Shown here piece after piece: positions 1-9,400 of a stretch of DNA of 64,000 bases. Source of the stretch: an uncultured Eubacteriales bacterium. Its GTDB lineage: Bacteria > Bacillota > Clostridia > Oscillospirales > Oscillospiraceae. The notes below the pieces were generated by a model. It had not been told where the DNA came from and did not search any database. It saw only the letters and a list, made by a program, of their open reading frames with translations. Made by a program: the position numbers and the translations under genes. Where the stretch lies: contig UQXI01000011.1 of the NCBI GenBank assembly GCA_900544975.1, positions 1-64,000 of the forward strand. The letters are read 5' to 3'. Position 1 is the first letter of the stretch; each line of letters begins with the position of its first letter.

Positions 1-62
1 CCGTGCTTCCCTATGGCTGCGGCTATCTAGAGGACCGGCTCAGCGGCTACTGGCGGTTCCTG
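1..62 (+). pseudogene. Fragment of an ABC-2 type permease (partial, runs off left edge)
   Basis: Read from base 3, the first 20 codons encode the same peptide stretch (…YGCGYLEDRLSGYW…) as the intact permease at 2616-3362 (its bases about 2790-2849). My manual alignment of these 60 bases shows eight differences, all synonymous, so this is a diverged paralogue and not a recent copy. Similarity stops abruptly near base 60, where a zinc-ribbon coding remnant takes over in another frame. The 5' part lies outside the window. It is best read as a broken paralogue of the downstream ABC unit. Confidence 0.6.
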
Positions 63-303
63 CGGCGCGCAAAACTCCAGCAAGTTCTGTACGAAATGCG
101 GCAGTCCTCGCCCCACTGGTTGGACCTGCAGCTGCGGCACGGTGAATTGCGGAAAGTTCTGCACCAAATGCGGCAAACCCAAGCCCGACGGCGCCCCTCT
201 GTACCGCTGCGACAAATGCGGCTGGGAGCCAGAGGATCCAAAGTATCCCCCCAAAATTCTGCCCGGAATGCGGCGACCCTTCGACAGCGCAGATATCCGG
301 TAA
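58..303 (+). pseudogene. C-terminal double zinc-ribbon remnant (SPFH/virion-core-like protein tail)
   Basis: In the frame starting at 58 the translation contains repeated CxxC knuckles: SCGAQNSSKFCTKCG, then TCSCGTVNCGKFCTKCG, then YRCDKCGWEPED. These resemble the C-terminal zinc ribbons of bacterial SPFH/Band-7 proteins. Near 245-285 the expected FCPECGDPF ending is reached only if one base is skipped near 253 and one restored near 281. As written the frame reads ILPGMRRPF, so two compensating frameshifts destroyed the last Cys pair. It has no start of its own and is joined directly to the permease fragment. It is a non-functional chimeric remnant unless expressed as a fusion from outside the window. 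Confidence 0.55.
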
Positions 304-555
304 CCAGTCGCGATATCTCATAACATGCAAAGACCACCTTGCCTCAACGATTATGCTGCAGGCATGCATAGGACAATGTGGTTCGCCATATCAAAGGCAT
401 GGAAGCTTCTGGAAAACTGGTCAATTGACCCCCCACTGAGCCAAGTACTTGGTGCTGCAATGTCCTGACATCAAGGGATTTTTCAATGAACATAAAAAGT
501 TACCAGATGCAGCCCCAGTTTCTCCCACCTTTTACACATTTCACCAAAAAATGTA
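304..555. other. Intergenic AT-rich stretch without a recognisable gene
   Basis: No open frame longer than about 35 codons looks coding on either strand. A short frame near 365-470 has no plausible ribosome site. Base composition is lower in GC than the core genes to the right, as expected for an accessory region. I see no mobile-element ends here. Confidence 0.4.
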
Positions 556-584
556 TTGACAATCTCCAGGAGATATGCTATCAT
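556..584 (+). promoter_or_regulatory. Probable sigma-A promoter of the secreted protein/ABC unit
   Basis: TTGACA at 556-561, a 17-base spacer, then TATCAT at 579-584. It lies about 260 bases upstream of the first gene of the unit, leaving a long untranslated leader with no obvious structure or gene. Confidence 0.55.
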
Positions 585-846
585 TACCTTAAGACGTGAT
601 ACACAGAATCGTCATGCAGTATTATCCTCAAGCAGAAGATTCAGATTTTCTCGCAGTAACCCCTCCGTTTTGATCAGCTACATACCAAGTGAATATTTGC
701 GCTGCAGAGCAAGGAAGCACTGCGTATGTGTTGATAAAACATTCTTACAACTCCTGCACTACAAGGAAACATACTTCATCCATCGCTGTAAGAATGTGGC
801 CGTACTTTTTATCCGCCGTTGAGGCACCATACGAAAGGAGATTTCT

Positions 847-1263
847 ATGAAAAAGACGCATCGCAGCCGTATTGTTCTTTTGGTTCTGATCCTGTCTCTC
901 TGTATCTCCGCACTTAGCGCGCAAGTCTTTGCTGTCACGTCATATGTGTATGAATTGGAAACAAGTGGCAAAGCAACGGATGTCAGCAAAGTTCGTAATA
1001 AGGAAGACAATGATGACGCCAAAATCATACCATCCAATGGAAGTCATTACGAAAATGGTATCCGCTACTTTATCTACTATGTAAATCCGAACTCCACAAA
1101 CGATTTTGTTGTTACTGGATATACAGACCGGTTTAACTTAAGAACGTTTTATATCTCTTACAAGCCGGCCTATGCTAAACCTGAGCAAGTTCGACTAGCT
1201 ATCAACAGCTATACACAAAGCACTAGTTACTCTGTTTATGTTACTGGAGAATGGATGCCCTAG
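847..1263 (+). CDS. Small secreted protein of unknown function
   Basis: 138 residues. The N-terminus has a classic Sec signal peptide: KKTHRSR, a hydrophobic core of about 17 residues, then a likely cleavage site around A-x-A/VFA near residue 30. The mature part of roughly 108 residues is rich in Tyr, Asn, Ser and Thr and alternates hydrophobic and polar residues, suggesting a beta-sandwich. It has no Cys pair or known catalytic motif and ends in VTGEWMP. The start is set by AAAGGAG seven bases upstream. It sits upstream of a lipoprotein and a complete ABC transporter on the same strand, but a strong hairpin (1295-1324) separates it from them, which would favour much higher expression of this gene. 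A bacteriocin-like or surface-acting exported product is possible. That is inference only; I do not recognise the family. Confidence 0.75.
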   Translation: MKKTHRSRIVLLVLILSLCISALSAQVFAVTSYVYELETSGKATDVSKVRNKEDNDDAKIIPSNGSHYENGIRYFIYYVNPNSTNDFVVTGYTDRFNLRTFYISYKPAYAKPEQVRLAINSYTQSTSYSVYVTGEWMP

Positions 1264-1294
1264 TATATCACTCCTACACCCTTTAATTTCAAGC

Positions 1295-1324
1295 GGACAG
1301 TCTGCAGATTCCTGCAGACTGTCC
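1295..1324 (+). terminator. Strong hairpin between the secreted-protein gene and the lipoprotein gene
   Basis: Perfect 13-base-pair stem (GGACAGTCTGCAG / CTGCAGACTGTCC) with a 4-base loop. It is followed by a T-rich but interrupted tract, so partial termination is likely. It would set the ratio between the secreted protein and the downstream ABC genes. Confidence 0.65.
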
Positions 1325-1363
1325 CGTCGTTTCCATTTTACCACAACAAAGTCGAGGTGCTAC

Positions 1364-2629
1364 ATGATTCGTAAATTAAATTTTATACTTTTTATACTTA
1401 TATTAATATTTATTTTTGCATCATGCTCTGACGACGCAGCAAGCAAAGACCTTGATTTGTCTGCAGATATCAATGCTGTACTAGATTGGCAATTAACGTC
1501 TGAAGAAATTTTTTCTCCAGAAAAAGCGTCTGTTTTGCAAGTTCATTCTATCGGCATACCTGAAAATGCTCTGTACCATGCAGCCGAAACTTTCATGAAC
1601 ATTAGCAATCTAACATACACGACCAGTCCTCCTAATACGATTGAGCCTCCGGAGAGCTTTTACTGTGATAAACTAATAGACTACCTATTTGATGCAAACA
1701 ACGAAGGGAATGCAATTTTTAGTATCGCCAAAAAGGCGGATGAAGACGTCTCTTTTGGACTTTCCTTCAGGACGTTCGAAAATAGTTACATTCGGCAGAC
1801 CTTTATCCTCCCTGATAAGGACACCATTCCCAGCCATACCTATACTTCTGACCGTTTTCAGCAGAATGTGGACCTGGATTTCCTGAGCTGCGAGGAGGCC
1901 AAGACAAAAACCAGAGATTTTCTTGACAATTTGGGGCTGCCTGTAGATAACCTGGAATTTACCATCTACACCATTGACCTGAAAACTCTGCAAACTGTGG
2001 CGGACGATATGTATGCAGCAGGTAGGTTCATTGATCCTTCTATCGATGACCCCTTCTGGCCAGAGGGAAAGGATCACACTGTGATGTACAAGCAATACGC
2101 CAAAGAAGACGAGTGTTACTACATCATTGTCCAGTTTACCCACGATGGCATTCCACTTTATGATGATGAAGTAGGCCTCTCTGACGGCACTAGCAGCCGA
2201 ACGATAGACAAAATCGAAGGGCCCAATCCTCCTTTTACAATGGCTGGTCCGGTTTGTCACCTATTGCTGGATCAGAAAGGCTTTACCTATGCACAAGTCA
2301 GCACTGGTGTCTGCCTAAATTTTGAAGCTGAAGAAACACCCAAAACCATTCTGACTTTCCAGGAGGCACAAAAAGCTTTGGCGTCCCTCTATGCCGACCA
2401 GGTCACCCTAAAACCAGACTCTGTGCAGAAACTGGAACTTTGCTACATTCCCATATATCACGAGGAAAGCAAGAGCTTTACCCTTGTCCCTGCTTGGCAC
2501 GCAGAGTTGTATACATACCCTGACCAAGAGCGACCGGACCATATCCGGGTGGAGCAGGTTTTCCTAGACGCTTACGACGGCCACCAGCTCTACCCGCCAG
2601 AGGAGGTGCCCACCGATGCTGCGCCATGA
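1364..2629 (+). CDS. Putative lipoprotein, partner of ABC transporter
   Basis: 421 residues from the ATG at 1364. The N-terminus MIRKLNFILFI… is strongly hydrophobic and ends in a lipobox (IFASC) with the lipidated Cys near residue 20. This is why I prefer this start to the longer open frame beginning at 1238. The rest is a soluble, acidic extracytoplasmic domain without a motif I recognise; it is not an obvious solute-binding fold. Its last 14 bases overlap the first permease gene (ATG at 2616), so translation is probably coupled. The neighbours suggest it presents or senses a substrate for an ABC-2 type exporter, or protects the envelope against one. The first third is AT-rich compared with the core genome, consistent with acquisition. 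Confidence 0.75.
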   Translation: MIRKLNFILFILILIFIFASCSDDAASKDLDLSADINAVLDWQLTSEEIFSPEKASVLQVHSIGIPENALYHAAETFMNISNLTYTTSPPNTIEPPESFYCDKLIDYLFDANNEGNAIFSIAKKADEDVSFGLSFRTFENSYIRQTFILPDKDTIPSHTYTSDRFQQNVDLDFLSCEEAKTKTRDFLDNLGLPVDNLEFTIYTIDLKTLQTVADDMYAAGRFIDPSIDDPFWPEGKDHTVMYKQYAKEDECYYIIVQFTHDGIPLYDDEVGLSDGTSSRTIDKIEGPNPPFTMAGPVCHLLLDQKGFTYAQVSTGVCLNFEAEETPKTILTFQEAQKALASLYADQVTLKPDSVQKLELCYIPIYHEESKSFTLVPAWHAELYTYPDQERPDHIRVEQVFLDAYDGHQLYPPEEVPTDAAP

Positions 2630-3362
2630 CCTGCGCCGGGCCTTGCTCTCCCCCAGAACCCTGTTTGTTGCCCTGGTTTACGGCGTGCTGCTCAGCCTGG
2701 GCGCTACGGAAACTTGGAACGACAGCGCCGCCTATCAGTTTGCCTTTTCCTATAAAACCGGATTTTACATTTTATTTTACCTCTGCGCTGTATTACCTTA
2801 TGGCTGTGGCTATCTAGAAGACCGGCTCAGCGGCTACTGGCGGTTTCTCCAAACCCGGTGCAGCTCCACCCGGTACTCCGTCTCTAAGGTCCTTGCCACG
2901 GCCCTCTCCGGTGCACTGGTGGTCCTGGCTGGCTCCTTCCTCTTTGTGGTCATTCTACGGCTGCAGTATTCAGTGGACAACGACTTCCGGGTGGATTACA
3001 GCGGGTATGACGCCATCATCTCCATGGGGCATCCCTATCTGTACTTCCTGGTCAAGTCCCTGATCTCCGCCGCTCTGGGCAGCGCCTTTGCAGTGGTGGC
3101 CCTGTACCTATCCACCTTCCTGCGGAACATGATTGCCACTCTGGCGGTCCCTCTGGTGCTGTATTATACGGTCAACGAACTGACGGTATTCGGCCTGATT
3201 CCTAATTTTTTGAGCCCCACTGTCATGATGTACCGTCCCCCTCTGGAAAGCCTGAGCATAGCTGGAAACGTAGCGTACACCCTGCTGCTCTGCCTGGCGG
3301 TGATCCTGTTGATGGGGTGGCTCTTTGACGAGCGGGTGAGAAAGGAGTTCGAAAATGGCTAG
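2616..3362 (+). CDS. ABC-2 type transporter permease, first subunit
   Basis: 248 residues, with about six hydrophobic segments spread over the length (first near residues 15-30, last near 220-240). The topology and length match ABC-2 family export permeases. A conserved cytoplasmic loop, YLEDRLSGYWRFL near residues 66-80, is the part duplicated at the left edge of the window. It starts inside the lipoprotein gene and overlaps the next permease by 8 bases. With the second permease and the ATPase it forms a complete exporter. The substrate is unknown. Confidence 0.8.
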   Translation: MLRHDLRRALLSPRTLFVALVYGVLLSLGATETWNDSAAYQFAFSYKTGFYILFYLCAVLPYGCGYLEDRLSGYWRFLQTRCSSTRYSVSKVLATALSGALVVLAGSFLFVVILRLQYSVDNDFRVDYSGYDAIISMGHPYLYFLVKSLISAALGSAFAVVALYLSTFLRNMIATLAVPLVLYYTVNELTVFGLIPNFLSPTVMMYRPPLESLSIAGNVAYTLLLCLAVILLMGWLFDERVRKEFENG

Positions 3363-4176
3363 TCTGCGATGCTGCGCCATGCAGTTTCGAAAGTGGCGGG
3401 GTTCTGTTCGAATCATTACGGTATTCGTTTTCCTGGCGATTTTCGCCTATGACGCCAACTGGAATGTATTGACCTTCTCCCGGAATGCCGGCGTTCCCAC
3501 GCCCCCATGGGTTTATCCTGCCGTGTTCTCCGACCGGTACTTGATGATGTGCATTTGCATGGCGGTGATGGTGCTGTTCTGCGACGCCCCCTTCCTGGAC
3601 CGGCATCAGCCTTATCTGATCCTCCGGTCTGGCCGGAAGTCTTGGGCCCTGGGCACCGCTGAGTACCTTCTGGTCAGCAGCATCGTGGTCTCCGCCTCCA
3701 TTTTTCTAATGGGATTGCTGCTGGGCATTGATACCCTGACCTTTTCCACCGACTGGGGCGGCGTGCTAAAAGGCATAGCGGGCCGCTCGATTATGCCCAC
3801 CCGCATTTTAAACCTGTATTCGCCTTTGGCTGCCTGCGGGCTGGCGATGCTGCTGTCATCGCTGATCTTCTTCTTTTTAGGACTGCTGTTTTTCCTGTGT
3901 AATCTCCTGGCGCCCCCTGTGGTGGGAACCCTGACCGTAGGAGCCTTCTGTGTGCTGGATTTCTTTTGCTTGTTTTTCCTACATGATGCCTCTTGGTTGC
4001 TGCACCTCTCCCCAGTCTCTTGGGCAAACCTCAACCAACTGGGGACCACAGGCTGGCCAACCCTATCCTATGCTTTGGGTGCACTCCTGGGATTAGACAG
4101 CATTCTCCTTGGTCTGATTGTCCTCCGGTGCCACCGAATGGACATTCAGGTCACACACTCTGAGATGGGACGGTAA
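3355..4176 (+). CDS. ABC-2 type transporter permease, second subunit
   Basis: 273 residues with several membrane segments, including a very hydrophobic pair near residues 155-205 (LLSSLIFFFLGLLFFLCNLL). It overlaps the previous permease (ATGGCTAG junction) and ends five bases before the ATPase start, so all three are one translational unit. It is distinct in sequence from the first permease, giving a heterodimeric membrane pore. Transport direction is inferred as export, because no periplasmic-type binding protein is present apart from the lipoprotein. Confidence 0.75.
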   Translation: MASLRCCAMQFRKWRGSVRIITVFVFLAIFAYDANWNVLTFSRNAGVPTPPWVYPAVFSDRYLMMCICMAVMVLFCDAPFLDRHQPYLILRSGRKSWALGTAEYLLVSSIVVSASIFLMGLLLGIDTLTFSTDWGGVLKGIAGRSIMPTRILNLYSPLAACGLAMLLSSLIFFFLGLLFFLCNLLAPPVVGTLTVGAFCVLDFFCLFFLHDASWLLHLSPVSWANLNQLGTTGWPTLSYALGALLGLDSILLGLIVLRCHRMDIQVTHSEMGR

Positions 4177-4180
4177 AGCT

Positions 4181-4804
4181 ATGAATGAAATCGAAATTCA
4201 AAATCTTACAAAGTCCTACGGGGAACAGGTCGTCCTAAAGGACGTATCCGTCTCCTTTGAGAAAGGAAACATCCATGGCCTGGTTGGTCGCAATGGCTCT
4301 GGCAAAACCGTACTGATGAAATGCATCTGCGGTCTGACCTACCAGGATCAGGGAGAAATTCACTTTCCCGGCTGCACCGGCAAAACACGGCCCTCTATGG
4401 GCATCATTATTGAGGAGCCAGGATTCTTGCCTCGTTATTCCGGGTTTCAAAATCTGTGGCTTCTGGCTCAAATCCGCCGCACCATTTCCAAGGAGCAGGT
4501 CTCAGCGGTGATGGAGTTGGTGGGGCTGGACCCCAAAAGTCGGAAACATGTGGGGAAATACTCCATGGGCATGCGGCAACGGTTGGGCATTGCACAGGCC
4601 ATTATGGAAGAGCCAGAACTGCTACTACTGGACGAACCCTTCAATGGTCTGGATCAGTCCGGCGTAGAGGAAATGCGGGCCCTCTTCCAAGAAAAGGCCG
4701 CCTCTGGCGTCACCATTCTTTTGGCTTCTCACCATGGGGAGGATATTGATCACTTGTGCGCCACAGTTCATCGAATGGACAGCGGCATCCTCACAGAAGT
4801 TTAA
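4181..4804 (+). CDS. ABC transporter ATP-binding protein
   Basis: 207 residues, a single nucleotide-binding domain. Visible motifs are Walker A GRNGSGKT near residues 38-45, signature YSMGMRQRLG, Walker B LLLLDEP and the H-loop SHH. The start ATG at 4181 gives the canonical beginning MNEIEIQNLTKSYG; the upstream extension of the frame is the tail of the permease read in another phase. It is short for the family, lacking the C-terminal extension of BcrA-type ATPases, but all catalytic motifs are present. It energises the two permeases just upstream. Transcription ends at the hairpin at 4857-4884. Confidence 0.9.
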   Translation: MNEIEIQNLTKSYGEQVVLKDVSVSFEKGNIHGLVGRNGSGKTVLMKCICGLTYQDQGEIHFPGCTGKTRPSMGIIIEEPGFLPRYSGFQNLWLLAQIRRTISKEQVSAVMELVGLDPKSRKHVGKYSMGMRQRLGIAQAIMEEPELLLLDEPFNGLDQSGVEEMRALFQEKAASGVTILLASHHGEDIDHLCATVHRMDSGILTEV

Positions 4805-4856
4805 GGCAGTCACCTGAAATCATGCCGGAATGTATGTTCTGGCCGTATGCCAACAG

Positions 4857-4884
4857 GGCACGCCGTCATGTCAGACGGCGTGCC
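4857..4884 (+). terminator. Intrinsic terminator of the ABC unit
   Basis: Stem GGCACGCCGTC / GACGGCGTGCC with a 6-base loop, followed by TTGTTG. It also separates this plus-strand unit from the convergent von Willebrand gene. Confidence 0.8.
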
Positions 4885-4940
4885 TTGTTGCAGTTTCCTA
4901 CTAACGGCCAAATATGGCATTCAATTGTACGATAGCAGCG

Positions 4941-6326
4941 TTACGGTTTGCAGGTCACCGTTACGTCGCTGCACCGGAAATCAAAGTCGATATAGTGACT
5001 AAACAGGCGCACACGCAGGTTGCGCGGGGTGCAGAGGCGGCCTGGCATACCGGAGACATTCAGGTCCTCCGGCAAAATGAATCGAATCCCCCGCACCAGA
5101 ACATTCCGGCAGGTCGGGCAGTGATGCACGGGAACCGTCACGGTCTTCATCCCGCGGGGGTACTCCTCTCCTTTTTTGTCCACTTCCGACAGCAAGATGG
5201 CCAACGCCACTCGCTTGTCAGGGCAGACGTTCCGAATGGTTGCGCGAACCTCCAGGATCCGTCCCTGGGACTGGAGATCGATGTCCCCCAAGTCCACAGA
5301 CACAAAGTCCTTGCATCCATCTATAGACACCTCCACAGGCTCTGGGCAGCCCTCTGGCGTGATGATCACGCCACAGTCTACTTCTACCTTGGGCTCTGGG
5401 AATGTCACGTCATGCCGCTCCTGATCGGTGTAGTGGATCGACTTGTTGACCGGCTTAGACCCACCGGTTTCCCCAATGTGGCGGATATAAAATTCCAGAG
5501 TCGCCGTCTCCTCATCGGTCACACCCAGCGCGTCGATGGTCCAACGGATGGTATTGGGGCCCATGAGCGTGGCGTCCCCCTTCTGCGGCGTGAGAATGCT
5601 GGTAATCACAAAATCTGGCTGGACCACTTCATCCACAACAATGTCAGTGGCGCCGGGCCGCGAAATGGATTTGGCAATGTCCTCAAACAGTTTCTCCAGC
5701 TCGCTGGCATCCGGCGTCACAGCCACATGCTCACTGTCCGGATCGGTGGCCCATTCGTTGAGCGTCGCCACATCAATGCCGTCAGAGCCTGTGAGTCCGA
5801 TGCAATAAATGACTACACCAGAGGCACGGAGCGCGGCAGCAACCGGCGCAGGCGGCGGGCCAATGGTAGTCTTGCCATCGGTAAACAGGACGATGATCTT
5901 CTGCGCACTGGAAGCGGGATCAAACAGCTCCCCTGCTTTGGTGAACGCGTCTGCATGGTTGGTGGAACCTGCCGCTGTCAGGCTGTTGACCGCCGCCTTC
6001 AAAGCGGCTACGGATGTGATCAGCTGGGTGTCCTGCGTCGCCGTGCTGGCAAAGCTGACCACAGCAATCCGGCTGCCGCCTCCAATCTGGCCGTCCTGGC
6101 TGCCACCGGTGGACTCTGCAAGGATGTCAATGAAGGTATTCGCACCGGCCTTCATGCTGGCCAGAGGAACGCCAGTCATGCTTCTGGATCGATCCAGCAC
6201 CAGGACAATATCCGCCGGATTTTCCATAATGTCTGGTTTTGCTGTGAGAGAAATCGTAACTTTCAGCGTGCCATCACATGGGATTTGGCTGGCGCTGATT
6301 CGTTTGTCAGAATGAATGATGCCCAT
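4941..6326 (-). CDS. von Willebrand factor type A domain protein
   Basis: 461 residues. The VWA domain spans roughly residues 35-230. It opens with a complete MIDAS motif, DRSRS (DxSxS), and has the later T (GSTNHADAF) and D (LFTDGKT) positions, so it should bind a divalent cation. A beta-rich region follows, resembling a DUF11/Ig-like repeat (ITSILTPQKGDATL…). The C-terminal third has several Cys, including CPTC. There is no signal peptide, membrane anchor or LPxTG, so it is cytoplasmic or exported by an unusual route. The start at 6326 is chosen over longer frames because GGGAGG lies about ten bases upstream. It lies behind the terminator of the giant protease, so it has its own promoter. 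A spore-coat or surface role is possible but not shown. Confidence 0.8.
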   Translation of the reverse strand: MGIIHSDKRISASQIPCDGTLKVTISLTAKPDIMENPADIVLVLDRSRSMTGVPLASMKAGANTFIDILAESTGGSQDGQIGGGSRIAVVSFASTATQDTQLITSVAALKAAVNSLTAAGSTNHADAFTKAGELFDPASSAQKIIVLFTDGKTTIGPPPAPVAAALRASGVVIYCIGLTGSDGIDVATLNEWATDPDSEHVAVTPDASELEKLFEDIAKSISRPGATDIVVDEVVQPDFVITSILTPQKGDATLMGPNTIRWTIDALGVTDEETATLEFYIRHIGETGGSKPVNKSIHYTDQERHDVTFPEPKVEVDCGVIITPEGCPEPVEVSIDGCKDFVSVDLGDIDLQSQGRILEVRATIRNVCPDKRVALAILLSEVDKKGEEYPRGMKTVTVPVHHCPTCRNVLVRGIRFILPEDLNVSGMPGRLCTPRNLRVRLFSHYIDFDFRCSDVTVTCKP

Positions 6327-6399
6327 ATTGGAAGTCCTCCCATTGGTCATAAGAGACCATGCCATTTTATGACGAAGAGAGGACGCATGTGCAACAGCC

Positions 6400-6415
6400 G
6401 GAGGCGATCGCCTCC
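6400..6415 (-). promoter_or_regulatory. Perfect palindrome in the promoter region of the VWA gene
   Basis: GGAGGCGATCGCCTCC is a 16-base perfect palindrome lying just upstream of a possible minus-strand promoter (TTGCAC at 6389-6394, then ATAAAA after 18 bases). It could be an operator for a dimeric regulator. The assignment is positional only. Confidence 0.3.
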
Positions 6416-6457
6416 AGCTGAAAATGTAGCGCCGGATTGAAACCCCGGCAAACAGAA

Positions 6458-6480
6458 GAGGGCGGGTAAAACCCGCCCTC
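6458..6480 (-). terminator. Intrinsic terminator of the giant protease gene
   Basis: Stem GAGGGCGGGT / ACCCGCCCTC with a 3-base loop, 18 bases beyond the protease stop codon. On the minus strand it is followed by TTCTGTTTG. Confidence 0.75.
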
Positions 6481-6497
6481 CCCATACTGTTTGGAAT

Positions 6498-9400
6498 TTA
6501 GTTGCCCATCTCCAGCGGATTGTAAATCCGGTTGGGTACGAAGGTAACCTGATCCATGGTGCCATAAACAACGGTGCCATCCATCGTCACGTAGTAGGGC
6601 CGTGCGGAGAAGGTCACATAGTTGCCACCAGACTTCAGCTGCATGTTCTTCCAGTAGAAGTAGGTCACATAACCGTTCCCATCCTGATCGTAGCCCGGGA
6701 GACCACCGTTAAACTCGTTTGCGGTGTAGGCTCTGTTGTAAATGGGGGATGCCTTGAAGGACTCGTAGACATATCCCTTCTCATAGCTGCCAACCTGCTT
6801 GCCGTCGATGGTGTTGCCAATGAACATCTCCTCTTCGGTCGCATTGGCGGCTGTGGAAACTACAAAGCCGTAAGCGCTGAACAGATCGTCAGGAACCGTG
6901 GAGTTCACATACACGCTCTGTGCAGTCGTGCTGGTCGTCCGGTAGCCGATGGTAGCCTTGGAATAGTCCGCCTCAATCCAGTAGGCGTAAATTCTGTGAT
7001 TTTCCACCTGCTCGCTGGCAAAGAGGTTCTGCGTTGTCACACTGTTGCTTCTGCTCCAGTTCAGACCAGCGCCATACTCGCCATCATAGGAGGTGAAGAA
7101 CCAACCTGCGAAGGTGTATTCCACATCTTCTTCAATGCCCTTAACTGTCTTGCGCGTGCCAGATACGTGGATGCCAGAGTCACCAGCAGGTCCGCCTATC
7201 GCCATGGGAGATACGGGTGCGGATTCCGGCTCGGCAGGAGTGGTATACTCCATGTCAAGCGCCAGCATGTTGTTCTTACCCTGGTAGTACTCCACGTACT
7301 CATCCTCAAACAGGACCTTGAGCACTTCTTCTGTCTCGCCGTCGGCCAGAAGCAGAACGTTCGTGTAGACCGGAGTCAGGGTCAGATCGCTGGTCACCGT
7401 AATGGCCTCACCCAGACCATATTCGTTGCCATTCTGATCCTGCCAGCCGTCCAAACGCCAGTAGTTGTTTGCATCGAACAAGCCATCGTAGAGATCTTCC
7501 GCACCATAGGGAACGTAAGTCCGGCCATCTTGCACCTTGACAGTGGCAGCGCAGTTCTCCGGCAGGTTGGGATACTCATACGTGACCGTATGGGCAGCGC
7601 GGGAGAAGGAAACGGGAACCGTCGTGGTCTCACCTGTGATCGTGGTGTCAGCATTGCGCTGGAGTGTTTCCACCATAATCTCCGTGTCGATGCTGTCAGC
7701 ATCAAAGGTGAAGTTCATAGTAGCCAGGACATTGCCAGCCAGGATGGCCTTTGCTGTCGCATAGTCGAAGAGGATCACGCCGTCTTCGGCCTTCACTGCA
7801 AAGTTGCCAATGAGGGTTGTGGTGTCGACATAGGTCAGAACTGCGGGATCATAAGTCACGCGGATCAAACCGTTGGTCACATCCTCGTCCTCAGTCAGGG
7901 TCAGGGCCACAGCACCAGCCTCAACGGCAGCGCCTGTGGAGTTGACTGTGACAGGATGCTCCTTCATCGCAACCGCACCGCGGATTGCCTGGGTAGAACC
8001 AGCAACCACGCTGGAATCCAGGGCCGTCGTCATGGAGACCTCGCGAGAAGCCATCTCCACGCCATCTTCGGTGGTAGCAGTCTCGGCGATTTCAGCAGCG
8101 GAAATCATCTGAGCCTCTTCCTCTACGAAGTGGATGTGATCGGCAATGTTCTCCAGATTGGCAGGTACGCCAGCAGACAGCTCTGCATCGGTATGCAGAC
8201 CGCTGATGCCGGTTGCGCCAGGAATCCGGCCAATCTTGCCACAGGTCATAGTCTCAGCATCCAGATCCACAAAGTACAGATCTGCATAGCCCTGAGAAGC
8301 GTCACCGATCAGGAGGCCAAAGGCGGCTTCCGTGTCCACCAGGGTCATGGTCAGAGCCCGATGGCTCTCAAAGTCCATCCCGATGTTGCCTATCGTACCA
8401 CGAGCCATAACGTAGCCAAGTCCATTTGCATCCGTGTACTCGCTGGCAAATGCGATGAATTGATACAGGGAGCCGTCAGCACCCAGAACCAGGAACATCT
8501 CTGCGTCATAGTCCGTTCCCTGGTAGTTGTACTGGGTGGTGCCCGCATAGGTGATTGCAGCCAGATCCTTGTAAGCACTGGACAAATTCCAGCCCTTCAG
8601 ATTGCCTTCCACATAGTCTGTCAGCATAGCGGCATACTGTACATTGGCAATATAGAAGGGGGCGTCGAACGCCGTGTACTCTGTCATCGTACCATCCGCT
8701 GCCGGCAGGGAGACCGTCATAGCAGGGGAAGTGGTCATGTCCAGAATGGCGTAGGAAGTGGAGCACTGAGAGCCTTCCGCCTCGGCATAGCCGTTGGCCG
8801 GGTCAATCTGGTAGATGTTGCACATGTTAGTGAAATCGCTGTTTGTGCCATACAGCTTACCAGCGTGGGCGCCAGCACCGGTAAAGGTTGTGGTGGCTTC
8901 CGCCTCGACTGTGAGATTACCCAGGTTTGCACCATCAATGGTGACCCACTTTGCGCCTTCGTCTGTAGTAATCTGCGCCTTGACCGTTGCCTGCACAGAG
9001 GTCAACTCAGCAACGTTCACGGTTGCAGAGACCGTAACCACTTCGCCAGCCGCATTCCGGTCCACAGAAGTTGCAGTCACGGTTGCAGTACCAGCGCCAA
9101 CTGCAGTCACAACACCATCGGCATCCACAGTTGCAATCGTTTCATCGCTGCTGCTCCAGGTCACGCCACCAGTGAAGGTGGAGGGCTTCACTTTCACAGT
9201 GAGCTGAGCGGTGTCGCCCTCATACAGATTGAGGGAGGTCTTGTTCATCTTCAGGGTCAGATCGGTCACCCGTTCGTACTGATACAGGGAGACAACCGGC
9301 CAAATCTTCTCGCCATAGGTACCCAGATCGGCAGCCAGCTGTGTCTCGGGATCAATTGCATACAGGTTTGCAGTTTCGCCTTCCAGATAGGTGGACAGAA

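Noticed and set aside
556..822. An 88-codon frame upstream of the small secreted protein
   Set aside because: No ribosome site, and it begins within the predicted promoter. The amino-acid composition (many Arg, Ser and Cys) looks non-coding.
1..4804. Insertion sequence or prophage in the AT-rich left block
   Set aside because: No transposase, integrase, terminal repeats or phage structural genes were found, only a gene remnant and an ABC unit.
4914..6440. A 508-codon plus-strand frame over the VWA gene
   Set aside because: The minus strand encodes an unmistakable VWA domain with MIDAS motif and a ribosome site. The plus frame is compositional shadow.
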